A stretch of 18,359 nt of DNA, from assembly GCA_001247695.2 (NCBI GenBank), contig LGRX02013989.1, positions 1 through 18,359 of the forward strand. Direction: 5' to 3'. Position 1 is the stretch's first letter. Each line of letters begins with the position of its first letter. Made by a program: the position numbers and the translations under genes. Source of the DNA: Cymbomonas tetramitiformis. Taxonomy: Eukaryota > Chlorophyta > Pyramimonadophyceae > Pyramimonadales > Pyramimonadaceae. Below the pieces are notes generated by a model that ran no database searches, was not told the DNA's origin, and saw nothing but the letters and a program-made list of their open reading frames with translations. Below are positions 1 to 8,987 of the stretch, piece after piece.

Positions 1-1522
1 TCATCTTCTGATCCAGGAAATGCAATTAAGCATGGTATCAGGTTGTATGTTATGTATATAGTTCAGCATTTCAAACTTACTCGAGAATGTAAATGCTGAG
101 CAAAAGTCAACTTATAGTTATTGGGATATAATTTCCCATCCGAGTTTACACTTTATTAGTGATGGTGGATTCAACGTTGTACAGATTTCAACGTTATTTG
201 TGGATGCAGTGATTTTATCAAAAGCAATCCATCAGAAATTACCAGATCGGAATATAAAATGGATGTATGTGTAATCCTATCCACCTTCTTTCCCCCTTGA
301 GGAAGTGTAAACTCATAGGCAGTCAGCTGCTTATATATTCCATAGCATATAGCTTATAGCTTATAGCTTACAGTTTTAGGGTTGTTGCCCAACAGTTCTT
401 GGGTTGTTGCCCGATACATAATCATGTTTGTGTCAAAAACAGCATGATATGTTAATGCTAAATACGAAGTTTTACGAAATAAAACTGGTATTTTAGAGCA
501 TATATCGTTACAGTGGCCCTGTTACTCAATACATTGTTTAGGGTGTTACTTGGTATCAGTAACCCTAATACAGGTAAAAAATAAGCAGCATAACGTTTTT
601 GCAAAGATTTTTAAGCAAAACTGCATTTAATACCCATATAAACGTAAAGTGTTTTTTAGGAGGTAGGTTACACCCCTGTTACACACATTTAATTTTAGGG
701 TTGTTACAGGGTGTTACACATGCTGCATAAATCAGGGATTGACATTTGATATATAAACATTCATTTTATCGAAAAAAATCAATCCGAAATTTTCAAAATG
801 TGTTTTACGTACAGCATTTTGAGAGATTTATTGCCATAGCAATAGTGTTACCCATATATATTCAACACCTAATATCTAGGGTGTTACATGAGATATGACA
901 TGTGTCATTATGATTTCCTGATACCTTAATAGGTATAAAATCATAATCTCACATAAAATGGGCACACATTTTTCGTTTTGAAATCATGCGTGGAGCATTT
1001 TTACCTATTTTACAGCTTTTTCAGCCGTATATATATATATATCACATCTCAGTGTGTGTGTGAGTTGCAAGCTAAACAAATGCTGCAACTTTCTTCACTT
1101 TTGCACATGATATTTTTCATGGCACAATAGTGAATATCTCAAAATTCAACATGTATGGTGAACATGAAATATGGGTTTTTCTGATTGAAACCCATACAGG
1201 CTATTGCACTCTCTGGTGACATAAAGATAAATCAACTGCAAGTGGATTCACAGTTGTGTCAGATCCTAAGATATATTTGAATGTACACAACGAGTATATC
1301 AAATGATATCTTTGTGTTCAAATACATCTGGACACTGCTAGATATAATCTGAGCAGTATTTACACAACACCATGTTTGTGTGTGTATGTCCATAACCTTT
1401 GTCAGTTCATTTATGGTTGCTGATCTGAGTTGGTACATGCATGTGAGTGATCAGTTCTGCATCAACTGTCATATGCAATGTAGATTTTGATGTTGCTCCA
1501 GCGATAGTGAATATGGCATGGG

Positions 1523-1598
1523 CAGTGCTCAGCAGTTACCAGCTGCATATTGAGCACTGATACTGCCTTCGGGGCTGGAGATATTCTCCATCCAGCCC
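1523..1598. repeat. pair of adjacent inverted repeats
   Basis: CAGTGCTCA at 1523-1531 is the exact reverse complement of TGAGCACTG at 1551-1559. Just downstream, GGGCTGGA at 1572-1579 pairs with TCCAGCCC at 1591-1598. The two hairpins lie 12 bases apart in otherwise AT-rich DNA. They could be the remains of a foldback element or chance. No coding or RNA family is recognised. Confidence 0.5.
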
Positions 1599-2664
1599 TA
1601 CAGCATGTTGTTTAATCCTGTTACCATTACTATCGCCATCGCTGACATCCAGTACGCACATGTGTTTACTGGATGTTATCCACATTATTGTATACATTGT
1701 TATTGATATATTCACTCTGAGTCAGTGAATGTCAATGTATAATGAATGATAGTGTTTGTGCAGTGTATAGTACTGCTGATTAGTACTAGTGTGTGTGTGT
1801 GTGTATTTGTTTGCACACACTTTGCAGTATCTTTATGGATATCACAATATCCTAACAATCATGCAGACAGTCAGTATACCACGTACTGTTTACATCTAAC
1901 ATGATATATATAGTTTAGGGATTGTTGTAATTCCATGATAATCTCATTATGAGTTGCTGATAAATTTTTACATGAAGCTCAGGTGAGCATTCCTTCAAAT
2001 AATCCACCATAGAATGTACGTATTACCTGGAGAGCATCTCGGCTCCACCAGGGTACGACAAAGTAATTATGGTGTTGTGATTATTGTCAGGCACCCTTTG
2101 CAACATGAATTCTAATATATACTAGCATTCACTGCAATATGCTTGTGTTCTATGTAATACAGCTGTTATCGTGTTCAAGCTGTAAGGTATAATAAGTATG
2201 TACTATTTACAACATTGCAATCATTCAGTCATAAGATGCGTGCATGATATAGAAGTGCATGCACTGTATATTGATGATTGCTGCATGTGGAATAATTGTA
2301 TGTGTGTGTGTGCTGATCTGCACACACATGTTGTACATAGATCATTGTGCTGTCACTTAGTATAATGCTGATGATCAAAAGTATTGTGTGGTCATCAGAA
2401 CATTGGAATCTGCTGCAGTATAATGATAATGCATTCACAGCAGTATGTATGCTGACAGGCCATAAATTATTGCACGCAGTGATTGTAAACAGTGCGTAGA
2501 GATGATTTGCAATAATAGCTGATGTATGTTGTATACTGATGCGAGTGCGCTGTTGATGACAAGTATGAATTGTCGTCGCCATTCATTAGCATATGATACA
2601 GCATATTTTTCAAGCGTGATTCATGCGGGCACACGCATGCTGCAATCAACTTCTGCAAAATATG

Positions 2665-2789
2665 TGACCATCGCGCAGTATGCGACCACCGCGCATGCTG
2701 CCACCTGCAATTTAGTAACAATCGCGCAATATGCGAACATAGCGCATGCTGCCATATGCAATTTAGTGACAATCGCGCAGTATGCGTGT
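2665..2789. repeat. 51-bp tandem repeat, about 2.4 copies
   Basis: Copies begin at 2665, 2716 and 2767 (the last is partial), each opening with TGACCATCGCGCAGTATGCG or a near variant and carrying GCGCATGCTGCCA and TGCAATTTAG further on. The period of 51 is a multiple of three, so the plus strand reads through as a 17-residue repeat inside a 99-codon open frame (2526-2825). I do not call that a gene: it has no recognisable flanking domain and the open frame follows from the period. Confidence 0.75.
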
Positions 2790-3190
2790 ATGATGCCATA
2801 TAAAAGCAATTCAGTGCAATCATAAAAATTGCGATACTGCGCTGATGATTCTACCGCGCGGAAACGATTCCGCCAACAATTCATCGCATCCGCGAACATG
2901 CATATATCCGTGAACCGTTTATCGTATACATTTCATTGTTGCGCCGATATATGCCATATGCACACCTTATCGCGTATATGTGCGATCAGCTGTTGTGCAA
3001 GTGAGCTGCGGAAAATCTCCTCGCACAATTATGCGCTGTCGATATGCGAACTATTATTCGGGCTGCAGATATTCAATATTTGCGAACGCTGTCGTATATG
3101 CGCCCTCCTGCAAACCTGCAAACAATATTAAATATACTACGCGTATATCACTGCACCCACTTGAGTTCTCGAGTGTCGCGCCTTGACGAC

Positions 3191-3699
3191 TTTTAGAATA
3201 CCACTGATAAGGGCTGAGCTATGCAAGCCCTGTTATAATATTCAATATTATCAATAATCACTGTGCAGTTGAACAGCATACACAAGTGAACGTATGTGCG
3301 GGTTTGTGAGTGCAGTCTATGAATCTAGAGCTGCTGAAGCACAACGCTTCCTCACTTAAGTACCTACGTCTCCCATCATCTTAGATGGTACCGCCATTGG
3401 GTTGTGAACCCGAGACGTAGGTTGAACGACCAGCATTGTATAAACGACTAGTTCTTTCGTGCTGCGCATGCATGTTCCGTGCATGCTAAAGCGAAAGATG
3501 GTTCTTGAAGAATCGACAAGATGTATCTTTGCTTTGTCATCTTCGAGTTCGGAGTACGAACTCTCGATGACAGGGATGCTTGATGATGTGACATAATCAT
3601 CTGGCGACATGTACAGTCATCGTCGACCGTACTGACGACTGTCATAAATGTATGACGCGACTCGACCTGTACAGTCATGATCGACCATACTGTCGACTG
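3191..3699. repeat. hairpins and direct repeats beside the DIRS element
   Basis: No gene is seen. ACCTACGTCTC (3362-3372) pairs with GAGACGTAGGT (3412-3422). GAGTTCG (3545-3551) pairs with CGAACTC (3557-3563). A block beginning TGTACAGTCAT at 3610 recurs at 3668, about 47 bp long with a period of 58 bp. The region lies just past the 3' end of the minus-strand recombinase. It may contain the complex terminal repeats typical of DIRS-type elements, but the matching repeat on the other side was lost with the element's 5' end, so this is inference. Confidence 0.5.
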
Positions 3700-4258
3700 T
3701 CATAATAATTTATGACATGACATGACATGACATGGTATGACATGTATGACAGGTATGACACGTATGACATGTATGACACATATGTCATCGGTCATAACCC
3801 TGACAGAGGTTGGTAGCCCGTTGTAGGTGGCCGCAGCCGCCGACGAGCTCCAGCCTCCGTACTGATTGAACTCGAAATCAGTAACCTGGTCAGCCGCAGC
3901 CACCGCCGTGGCCCCACCAGACCGCAGGGACTGGGTCCCATACAGCTGCCTCAGAGCCTCGGGGTCCAGCCCAGAGGCCTCACCAAGCATCCTGAACAAG
4001 TACCTCCTCAGCTGAGGATAATCCAGCCTCTTCCCCGTCAGGCAGTCAGCCGACGGGTCCCGCTGAAACCGCCTGCCATCAATCTGCTGAAACAGTGGCT
4101 CATCGGGTTGCACTCCCCGTGCAATCTGGGTGTCAACCCACCTCTGACTGACCTCCACTGGGTACATAGGCTGCCCCTCCGCCGCCCGGGCAACCTCCAC
4201 CAGCTGACTATAACTGTACTTGTCCGTCTTCCGCTTCTCCAAGAAGGTGGTCATGTGG
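3700..4258 (-). pseudogene. tyrosine recombinase, C-terminal half (DIRS)
   Basis: This is the catalytic half of a phage-integrase-fold recombinase that would join the circular DIRS cDNA to the genome. Counting from the ATG at 4254, it contains FLEKRKTDKYSYS (residues 4-16, the usual beta-strand after the first catalytic Arg), GTQSLRSGGATAV (106-118, the HxxR box), QYGGWSS (131-137) and TYNG, whose Y144 would be the nucleophile. The box normally reads H-S-L-R; here the His is Gln (Q108), which would weaken or abolish catalysis unless the family tolerates it. The last 30 or so residues come from the adjacent repeat. It is cut from its N-terminal half (4899-5422) by a 640-bp insertion, and the frame is continuous if one copy of the target duplication and the insert are ignored. 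Confidence 0.88.
3718..3790. repeat. short-period TGACAT / GTATGACA tandem repeat
   Basis: Four TGACA-containing 5-mers pass into 10-bp units of the type GTATGACATG or GTATGACACG. On the minus strand these supply the last, low-complexity residues of the recombinase frame (the VIHVIRVIPVIH-like tail), so the frame runs past the real protein end into repeat DNA. The same motif, reverse-complemented, makes up the array at 15516-15584. Confidence 0.8.
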
Positions 4259-4898
4259 CTATTACCCTTCGGGTGGCTTAAGCCACCCTAACAGCGATAT
4301 AGGGTGGCTTAAGCCACCTTAACGTTTTCAATTATTACGGGAGCTATCGGTACCGGAAGCTAGATTTTTTAAGCTCAAAATGACGGCGGCATTGTCTTCT
4401 TTTAGACACTATGTGCACTATTAGGCGAGCCCAAGTTCCCGGTGAGCAATTTTGGGAAGTATCCAAGAGGGTGCAACATTTAGTAAAATTTGAGCGATTT
4501 TCCCGGTTTTTGCATACCCATGCTACTTCAACCGAGATTTTGAGGGTCAAGATGACCTCGGATCAAACTTTTGGCAAGACACTGCAGAAAGAGCAGCTCG
4601 AGATCTTGACAACATGGGTCTCCAAATTTTGAAAGCGTCTTAGAGGAAGCCCCCGGTGAGCTAATTAGCTTAAGGTGGCTTAAGCCATCTTAAGGAAAAT
4701 TGGGAAATACCCACCCTACTTCAACCGAGATTTTGAGGGTCAAGATGAACTCAGATCAAACTTTTGATTAGACACTGCAGAAAGAGCAGCTCAAGAACTT
4801 GACGACATAGGTCTCCAAATTTTGAAAGCACCGCCGAAGAAGCCCCCATGAGCCCTTTAAGTTAAGGTGGCTTAAGCCACCTTAAGCTGCGGGTAATA
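4259..4898. mobile_element. 640-bp non-autonomous DNA element with 6-bp target duplication
   Basis: The insert is flanked by direct repeats ATGTGG at 4253-4258 and 4899-4904. Its ends are inverted: TATTACCC at 4260-4267 and GGGTAATA at 4891-4898. Inside are four copies of the 16-bp palindrome GGTGGCTTAAGCCACC (4272-4287, 4303-4318, 4674-4689 with one mismatch, and 4866-4881), two near the left end and one near the right end. A block of about 142 bp starting at 4523 is repeated at 4716. There is no transposase. Removing the insert and one target copy restores the recombinase frame exactly between its two halves. The superfamily is not recognised; a 6-bp duplication fits only a few eukaryotic groups. 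Confidence 0.85.
4523..4881. repeat. 193-bp direct duplication inside the 640-bp insert
   Basis: The segment starting CTACTTCAACCGAGATTTTG at 4523 recurs at 4716. Similarity continues through GACACTGCAGAAAGAGCAGC and GTCTCCAAATTTTGAAAGC to the palindrome GGTGGCTTAAGCCACC that closes each copy. The two copies differ at a modest number of positions. The short open frames here carry no recognisable domain. Confidence 0.85.
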
Positions 4899-5422
4899 AT
4901 GTGGGTCTCACAGAACTTCATATCCCGCAGCCTCACCTTCTCCGCACAGTCATACCGCCAAAAGCCTGTCCACACGTCCAAACCCAGTGTAGCAAACATC
5001 TGCCGAGTGACCCCTCCCAGCATCAACCAGCAACGGGCACCACTCTGCACGAATGCAAACTCCAGCGGCTCCTTCCTGTTCAGCCGCCTGTCCCCCAGCC
5101 TCCTGTGAGCCGCCTCCCGTACCGCGGCCACCAGCCGATGAGAAGTGGGATTCCGGTCCGCCGGGACCAGAGCCAAGTCATGAGCAGTGAAGACCATAGC
5201 CGAAGCCGTCTTCACCACAGAGAACGTCCTGGCCGCATTGGCTATGTACTGCAAGTACATAGCCACCGTGACCGGGTCGGCAGGAACAGGCACTTTGGGC
5301 GGGTCACGGTCCTGACAGAAGGCCTGGTACCGCACGAACACCCGAGAGTAGCCCCGCATGGTGCTACCCTCCCGGGTGCCAGACACCGCCAACAGCATGT
5401 CCGCCCCAGGGCTCTTCATGAA
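4899..5422 (-). pseudogene. tyrosine recombinase, N-terminal half (DIRS)
   Basis: This encodes the helical core-binding domain and the start of the catalytic domain. From the ATG at 5419, residues 1-110 match the SAM-like DNA-binding part (STMRGYSRVFVRYQAFCQ at 19-36; ADPVTVAMYLQYIAN at 47-61). Residues 140-172 are the first catalytic block, with WTGFWRYD carrying R155, the expected first catalytic arginine, and RDMKFCETH just before the break. The chain then runs into the 640-bp insertion at 4898. That ATG may not be a true start: with the 579-bp insert removed, the frame continues upstream without a stop into the methyltransferase domain, so the recombinase was probably the C-terminal part of the pol polyprotein. 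Confidence 0.86.
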
Positions 5423-6001
5423 TACTTTGATTAGATTTGATTAGTTTTAAAATGCTTAAATCATAATTTGATTAGTACGGCGAAGGTCCGAATCATGACT
5501 TGACTAGTACTGCGATCGCCCAACTCATGACTTAATTAGTACGGGGTTGGTCCAAATCATGACTTGATTTTTAGGAAATAAGGCCTAATCAAATCAAAAA
5601 TCATGATTACTAGTGTGATTAGTACCCATATTGGTGAACGTTTTAAGTTCAATTCACATTGCATTCATTTCCCGCGATAGGCCGCGCGCAAGCACGTGGG
5701 AGGCTTCTCATCTCCGGAATAAATTGCGGGCTGTCGAACAGACCTGACGCAACGAATAGATGGCTAGAACTGGAACTGCGTCAGTCCGTCGGGCGAGATC
5801 GGTCGGGTGGCGCGGGAAAATCGTGCATAGTAATCACGTTTCGAATCAAGTCATGATTTATAGGTTCGCGACGAAATCATGACTTGATTCATAGGAAAGG
5901 GTCCAAATCATGACTTGATTAGTACGGTAGGGGTCCAAATCATGACTTCATTAATAGGAAATAAGGCCTAATCAAATCAAAAATCATGATTACTAATCCT
6001 A
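5423..6001. mobile_element. 579-bp non-autonomous element with 8-bp target duplication
   Basis: Direct repeats TTCATGAA flank it at 5415-5422 and 6002-6009. Without the insert, the methyltransferase and recombinase frames join in phase. Both ends are packed with copies of TCATGACTTGATTAGTACGG or variants (near 5492, 5523, 5556, 5848 inverted, 5876, 5913 and 5941), which look like subterminal transposase-binding sites. The middle (about 5650-5840) is GC-richer and has no such copies. A 42-bp stretch with AAGGCCTAATCAAATC occurs at 5572-5613 and again at 5955-5996. True terminal inverted repeats are weak (TACTTTGATTAG against TAGGATTAG). An 8-bp duplication would fit hAT-type elements, but this is only inference. 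Confidence 0.75.
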
Positions 6002-6868
6002 TTCATGAAGAGCCCTGGTCTGCCCGCAGCTGCATCTCCAGCGGGTCCGTCAACGGAGAACTGCAGCCCAGCCCACTGCTCCCCAGTGCCTACGATGCCT
6101 GCATGAAAGGCGTCACAAGCCCTGCAACCTCCCAAGGTACAGCGGGGACCGGGGCCCGCAGGCTCCCTCTCATCGAAGGAGACCCGCAAGAGGAGGACCC
6201 GAAAATCCGGCAGGCCCACCCCCCCCTCATTGTCCTTCCCGAGGCCAGGGAGGAAGGTGTCTGCAGAAGGCTGGAGCTCCGCCCACTGCACCACACAGTC
6301 TGCCAAGTGAACCCCGTCGGGACACAGCAAGACCCACCACGGCTGGAAAGTCCAGACCGGGGTCACAATGGAGGCCGCAGCCCTCTCAACCTGCAGAAAC
6401 AGCAGGAGCCTCCCGATCATCCGAAAAGGCGGGTTGCACCAGTTGACGTGCTCCCGCCAATCCGTCTGACTGAAGGTGTCAACCCCAGACGTACCTGGAC
6501 AGTGCCAAGCACTGTTGAAAGACGGGGCACCTGCACTGTCAAAAACAAGACAATTCTTATCAATTGCAAACCTGTCCCTCCACCCCCCGGCAATCCACGG
6601 ATCAGCCCACCGAAAGATTGCCGGGTTGACCATCCAGTCATCATGGTCTCTGATCTTGGAGAGGGCAGCAGCCCGGGTCTCAAACTCCCTGGGCATCCAA
6701 AGGGAGGACAAAACCACCCCGTGGTCAGCACAGAAACCATGCACCGCTAATGCCAGCTCCTGGAGCTCCTGATGCCTACTACCAGACTCCATGACAAAAT
6801 GCACAGGCTGGTTGTCACAAATGACAAGCACCCTCTTCCCTCTCAGCCTGCCAGCAACATCAAATGCC
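6002..6868 (-). pseudogene. RNase H C-terminal part plus Dam-like DNA methyltransferase domain (DIRS)
   Basis: The frame opens inside RNase H. VLVICDNQ (around 6831-6810) carries the third catalytic Asp, and LWMPREF...ALSKIRDHDDW (residues 44-66) carries the final acidic site and is highly typical of DIRS elements. It continues into the DIRS methyltransferase domain, with FNSAWHCPGTSGVDTF (105-120) and WCNPPF (131-136). NPPF is the D/N-PP-Y/F motif of N6-adenine methyltransferases, which bind S-adenosylmethionine and flip out adenine. The motif looks intact. The role of this domain in DIRS elements is not settled. It follows the reverse transcriptase after a one-base frame break near 6868 and leads directly into the recombinase, interrupted only by the 579-bp insertion. 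Confidence 0.87.
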
Positions 6869-8246
6869 CGGAGAGTGGGAGAGAGTCAAAAATGCCCCGG
6901 AGCTCCCTGAGAGTGGATGACTTCAGTCTGTCTGACATGGTCAGATAACTGTGGCCAAGCAGCTCAGGTCCCCCTAAAGACTGCTCCAGCCAGGAGCCCC
7001 ATGCCACCTCAGAGGTGTCCGCATGGACCGTATCCAGCTGGAGCCCCGCCCCCCTGGGCTCCCAAATGCCTCTCTGGTGCCTACGGAAGCCGTCAGTCAG
7101 CCAAAACTCAAGCTCTGCCCGGAGAGCATCAGAGCCCGGGACGTGAGAAGCCCACGAGCCCCAAGTCAAGGTGTCAGCAATGAGCACCGCAGCCGCCCTA
7201 GCAAACAGCCTAGTGACACCCCCTAGCACAAACCACTGGGCATTGACCAAGCCTGCAAACTTGGCTACAAGCCTCAGAGGCAGCCTATGAAACAGCCTCA
7301 ACAAGTCTGACACACAAACACGGATCTTGTTCAGAGCCTTCTCAGGCACGAACAGGACCCCCCCCTCCAGGTCTATGCCTATGCCAATATGCACAAGGGT
7401 ACGTGTGAAATACAGCTGAGACTTGGCTTCGGCTACGAGCCAGCCAGCCTCCCGCACATCCTGCATAATACGGGTCAGTACAGCCAAAGCCGCGGGGTCC
7501 GTGAGAGTGGGAGCCCTCACTGCAAACGCAAAATCATCCACGTAGGGGTGCACACGGAATCCGAGACCCCGCCACTTACCTACGAGCTCCTTGTTGATCT
7601 TCGTGAACACCCAGCAAGCTGGGGCTAGACCAAAAGGCAATACACAAAACTCAAAGAATCTACCCAGCCACTCCACAGCAACATAGGTACGAGACATCTC
7701 GTGAAGGTCAACGTGGTAGTACCCCGACTTATAATCGAAGTAAAACAACCCATCATCCTTCCTAAGCACGTCTATGAAAGGTTGGAGGTGCTCATACTTG
7801 AACTTAGGAAAGATTAAGAAAGCATTGAGCCACTTACCGTTGAAGATCAGCCGTAATTTGTCCCGAGAGTCGTCCACCATTAAAGGTAGGACAACCCGCG
7901 GCTTCCCCGAGACTTCTCTCATCAAGGCGCCCATAAGCACACACTCCTGCACAGCCTTAGTGACAAAGGCAGTATGCCTAACAGCAGACACGTGATTAGG
8001 CAGGTGCACTCGAGGCGGAACCCTGCCATCCTTAAACTTCAATTTAAAACCGTTCTCGATCCAAGACATAACGTACGAAGAGCGCACGAAAGTCCGCCAA
8101 AAAGAAGCTCGCTCCCTAAGTCTACCCGCAACGTGAGGCACAGGCACGTCCTGCTCACACAAGGGGACGGCCTCGCCAATCTCTTCCACAGACAATTCAA
8201 GACCTGAAACACAAGGAAAACAACAGCCCGCAGGCCAAAAGTTCAT
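6843..8246 (-). pseudogene. DIRS reverse transcriptase with RNase H N-terminal part
   Basis: This 467-codon frame is the polymerase that copies the element's RNA into DNA. Motif A is FDYKSGYYHVD (170-180, catalytic D171), motif B is LPFGLAPACWVFTKI (203-217) and motif C is HPYVDDFAF (233-241, with Asp pair 237-238). Thumb and connection follow, then the RNase H start: HADTSEVAWGSW (409-419, D410) and STLRELRG (444-451, E448). The last residues, after about 460, are out of phase: the expected continuation lies one frame over in the next entry, so the gene is broken by what looks like a single-base deletion near 6868. The ATG at 8246 is the first in frame, but a pyrimidine-rich tract ending in CAG (about 8199-8218) suggests the coding exon might begin a little later. 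Confidence 0.93.
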
Positions 8247-8362
8247 TACAATTTAGGGTTTCGTCCCCAAGAGTTACATTAAGGTTGGGCATTCCACCAC
8301 AACCGCAAAGCATTCCGCTAAGCACATTGTTCTAGCCATCGTGGCTCTACATTCTCACAATT
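8247..8362 (-). other. gag-pol spacer of the DIRS element
   Basis: About 116 bases separate the gag stop (8363-8365) from the first in-frame ATG of the reverse transcriptase. No domain is encoded in it. Just inside the pol frame, the minus strand reads TTTTCCTTGTGTTTCAG, which resembles a eukaryotic 3' splice site, so gag and pol may be joined or separated by splicing. No matching donor was fixed. Confidence 0.4.
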
Positions 8363-8987
8363 TTAACGGTCAGTGCCTCTGCCACGGCCTCTGCCGGCTG
8401 AGCGCGGCTGTGAGCATTGGTTCTGGTGGTGACCCCACTCGTTACAATTCCAGCATTGGAGCTGGCTGCCACGTCCTGCCTGAACAGGCGGTGGTGGCGG
8501 AGGCCCTTAGTTCGCCCCTTGGCAGCCGCAGCTTGCGCGGCGTGGAGCTTCTCAGCTTTCACTTCCTTTTCAGCTTTACGCATACAGTAATCACTCACCT
8601 TTAAGAAAACCGGAGATTTGGGGTCAGCCAGCTAATTCCACCAACTTGCGTACCCCCCCCCGCCAGCGCCAGCGTCCTATGGAATCGGTAAGAATTAGCA
8701 AGTATTTTCTTTCGATCAGCCAGCAATTCTCTTAAAAGTCCAATGATACACACTTAAAAAAGGCGACATTTTCAAAATTTTCAGCCTGCGGCGCCAGCAC
8801 CCATATTTCTTATTTTCGAGGATTCCATAGCTCAAAAAAACCAGCCAGCTTTTCTCGACAACTTCGGTACCCCCCCCCCTCCCAAAAGCTGGCTGGTTTC
8901 TTATCGCCGGGTTTTCTTAAAGGTGAGTGATTACTGTATCCCCCACAAACTTGTGAGGCGTTGCAAGATGCCATTGCCTCTGCCCTA
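8363..8987 (-). pseudogene. gag C-terminal part with CCHC zinc knuckle (DIRS), truncated and interrupted
   Basis: On the minus strand, CWNCNEWGHHQNQC is encoded at 8455-8414, a textbook C-x2-C-x4-H-x4-C nucleic-acid-binding knuckle. An arginine/glycine-rich tail (AGRGRGRGTDR) follows, then a stop at 8363-8365. Upstream, a lysine- and alanine-rich helix (AEKEVKAEKLHAAQAAAAKG) lies in another frame, so gag has a frame break near 8500. Further upstream the coding frame is interrupted by the MITE at 8585-8936. If that insert and one TA are ignored, the frame stays open through 8940-8987 (HLATPHKFVGDM-like residues). It is then cut by the satellite array, so the capsid part is missing. Gag would package the element's RNA. 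Confidence 0.75.
8585..8936. mobile_element. mariner-like MITE, 352 bp, TA target duplication
   Basis: The ends are near-perfect inverted repeats of about 30 bp that start CAGTAATCACTCACC (8585-8599) and end GGTGAGTGATTACTG (8922-8936). TA flanks both sides (8583-8584 and 8937-8938). CAGT-type ends with a TA duplication fit Tc1/mariner-derived MITEs. A strong internal hairpin pairs AACCAGCCAGCTTTT (8839-8853) with AAAAGCTGGCTGGTT (8884-8898), and two runs of nine to ten C are present. There is no transposase. It sits in the gag frame of the DIRS element, which becomes continuous when the insert is discounted. Confidence 0.85.

Larger units (their letters stand above)
1..3190. other. AT-rich non-coding region
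   Basis: I see no gene here. Open frames are short (under about 120 codons), low in complexity, and resemble no family I know. The stretch holds short TA and TG microsatellites (around 1027-1042 and 1790-1804), scattered TTTAGGG-plus-GTTAC words (near 377, 537, 696 and 1914), many small inverted repeats and a 51-bp tandem repeat listed separately. From about 2640 to 3190 the base use shifts towards CG-containing words such as GCGCA and TATGCG. No tRNA or rRNA could be recognised by eye. Confidence 0.6.
3700..8987 (-). mobile_element. DIRS-like tyrosine-recombinase retrotransposon, decayed and nested
   Basis: Read on the minus strand, the element encodes gag with a CCHC knuckle, reverse transcriptase with YVDD, RNase H, a Dam-like methyltransferase domain with NPPF, and a tyrosine recombinase. 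That combination is diagnostic for the DIRS superfamily, which integrates through a recombinase instead of a DDE integrase. In this copy the methyltransferase and recombinase appear to have been one continuous frame. The gag 5' end is cut off by the satellite array at 8988. Three insertions (4259-4898, 5423-6001, 8585-8936) and at least two frameshifts (near 6868 and within gag) make it non-autonomous. Its left boundary is uncertain; split or inverted terminal repeats were not identified. Confidence 0.88.

Noticed and set aside
377..905. Telomere-like TTTAGGG words
   Set aside because: They are isolated single copies embedded in GTTAC-containing sequence and never occur in tandem.
4259..4898. 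Reading the gap in the recombinase as an intron
   Set aside because: The gap is flanked by an exact 6-bp direct duplication with inverted ends, its boundaries lack a GT donor in phase, and the frame is restored by discounting the insert plus one duplicate.
5986..6750. Plus-strand open frames across the DIRS pol region (for example 254 codons)
   Set aside because: They are shadows of the minus-strand RNase H/methyltransferase coding sequence and show no domain.
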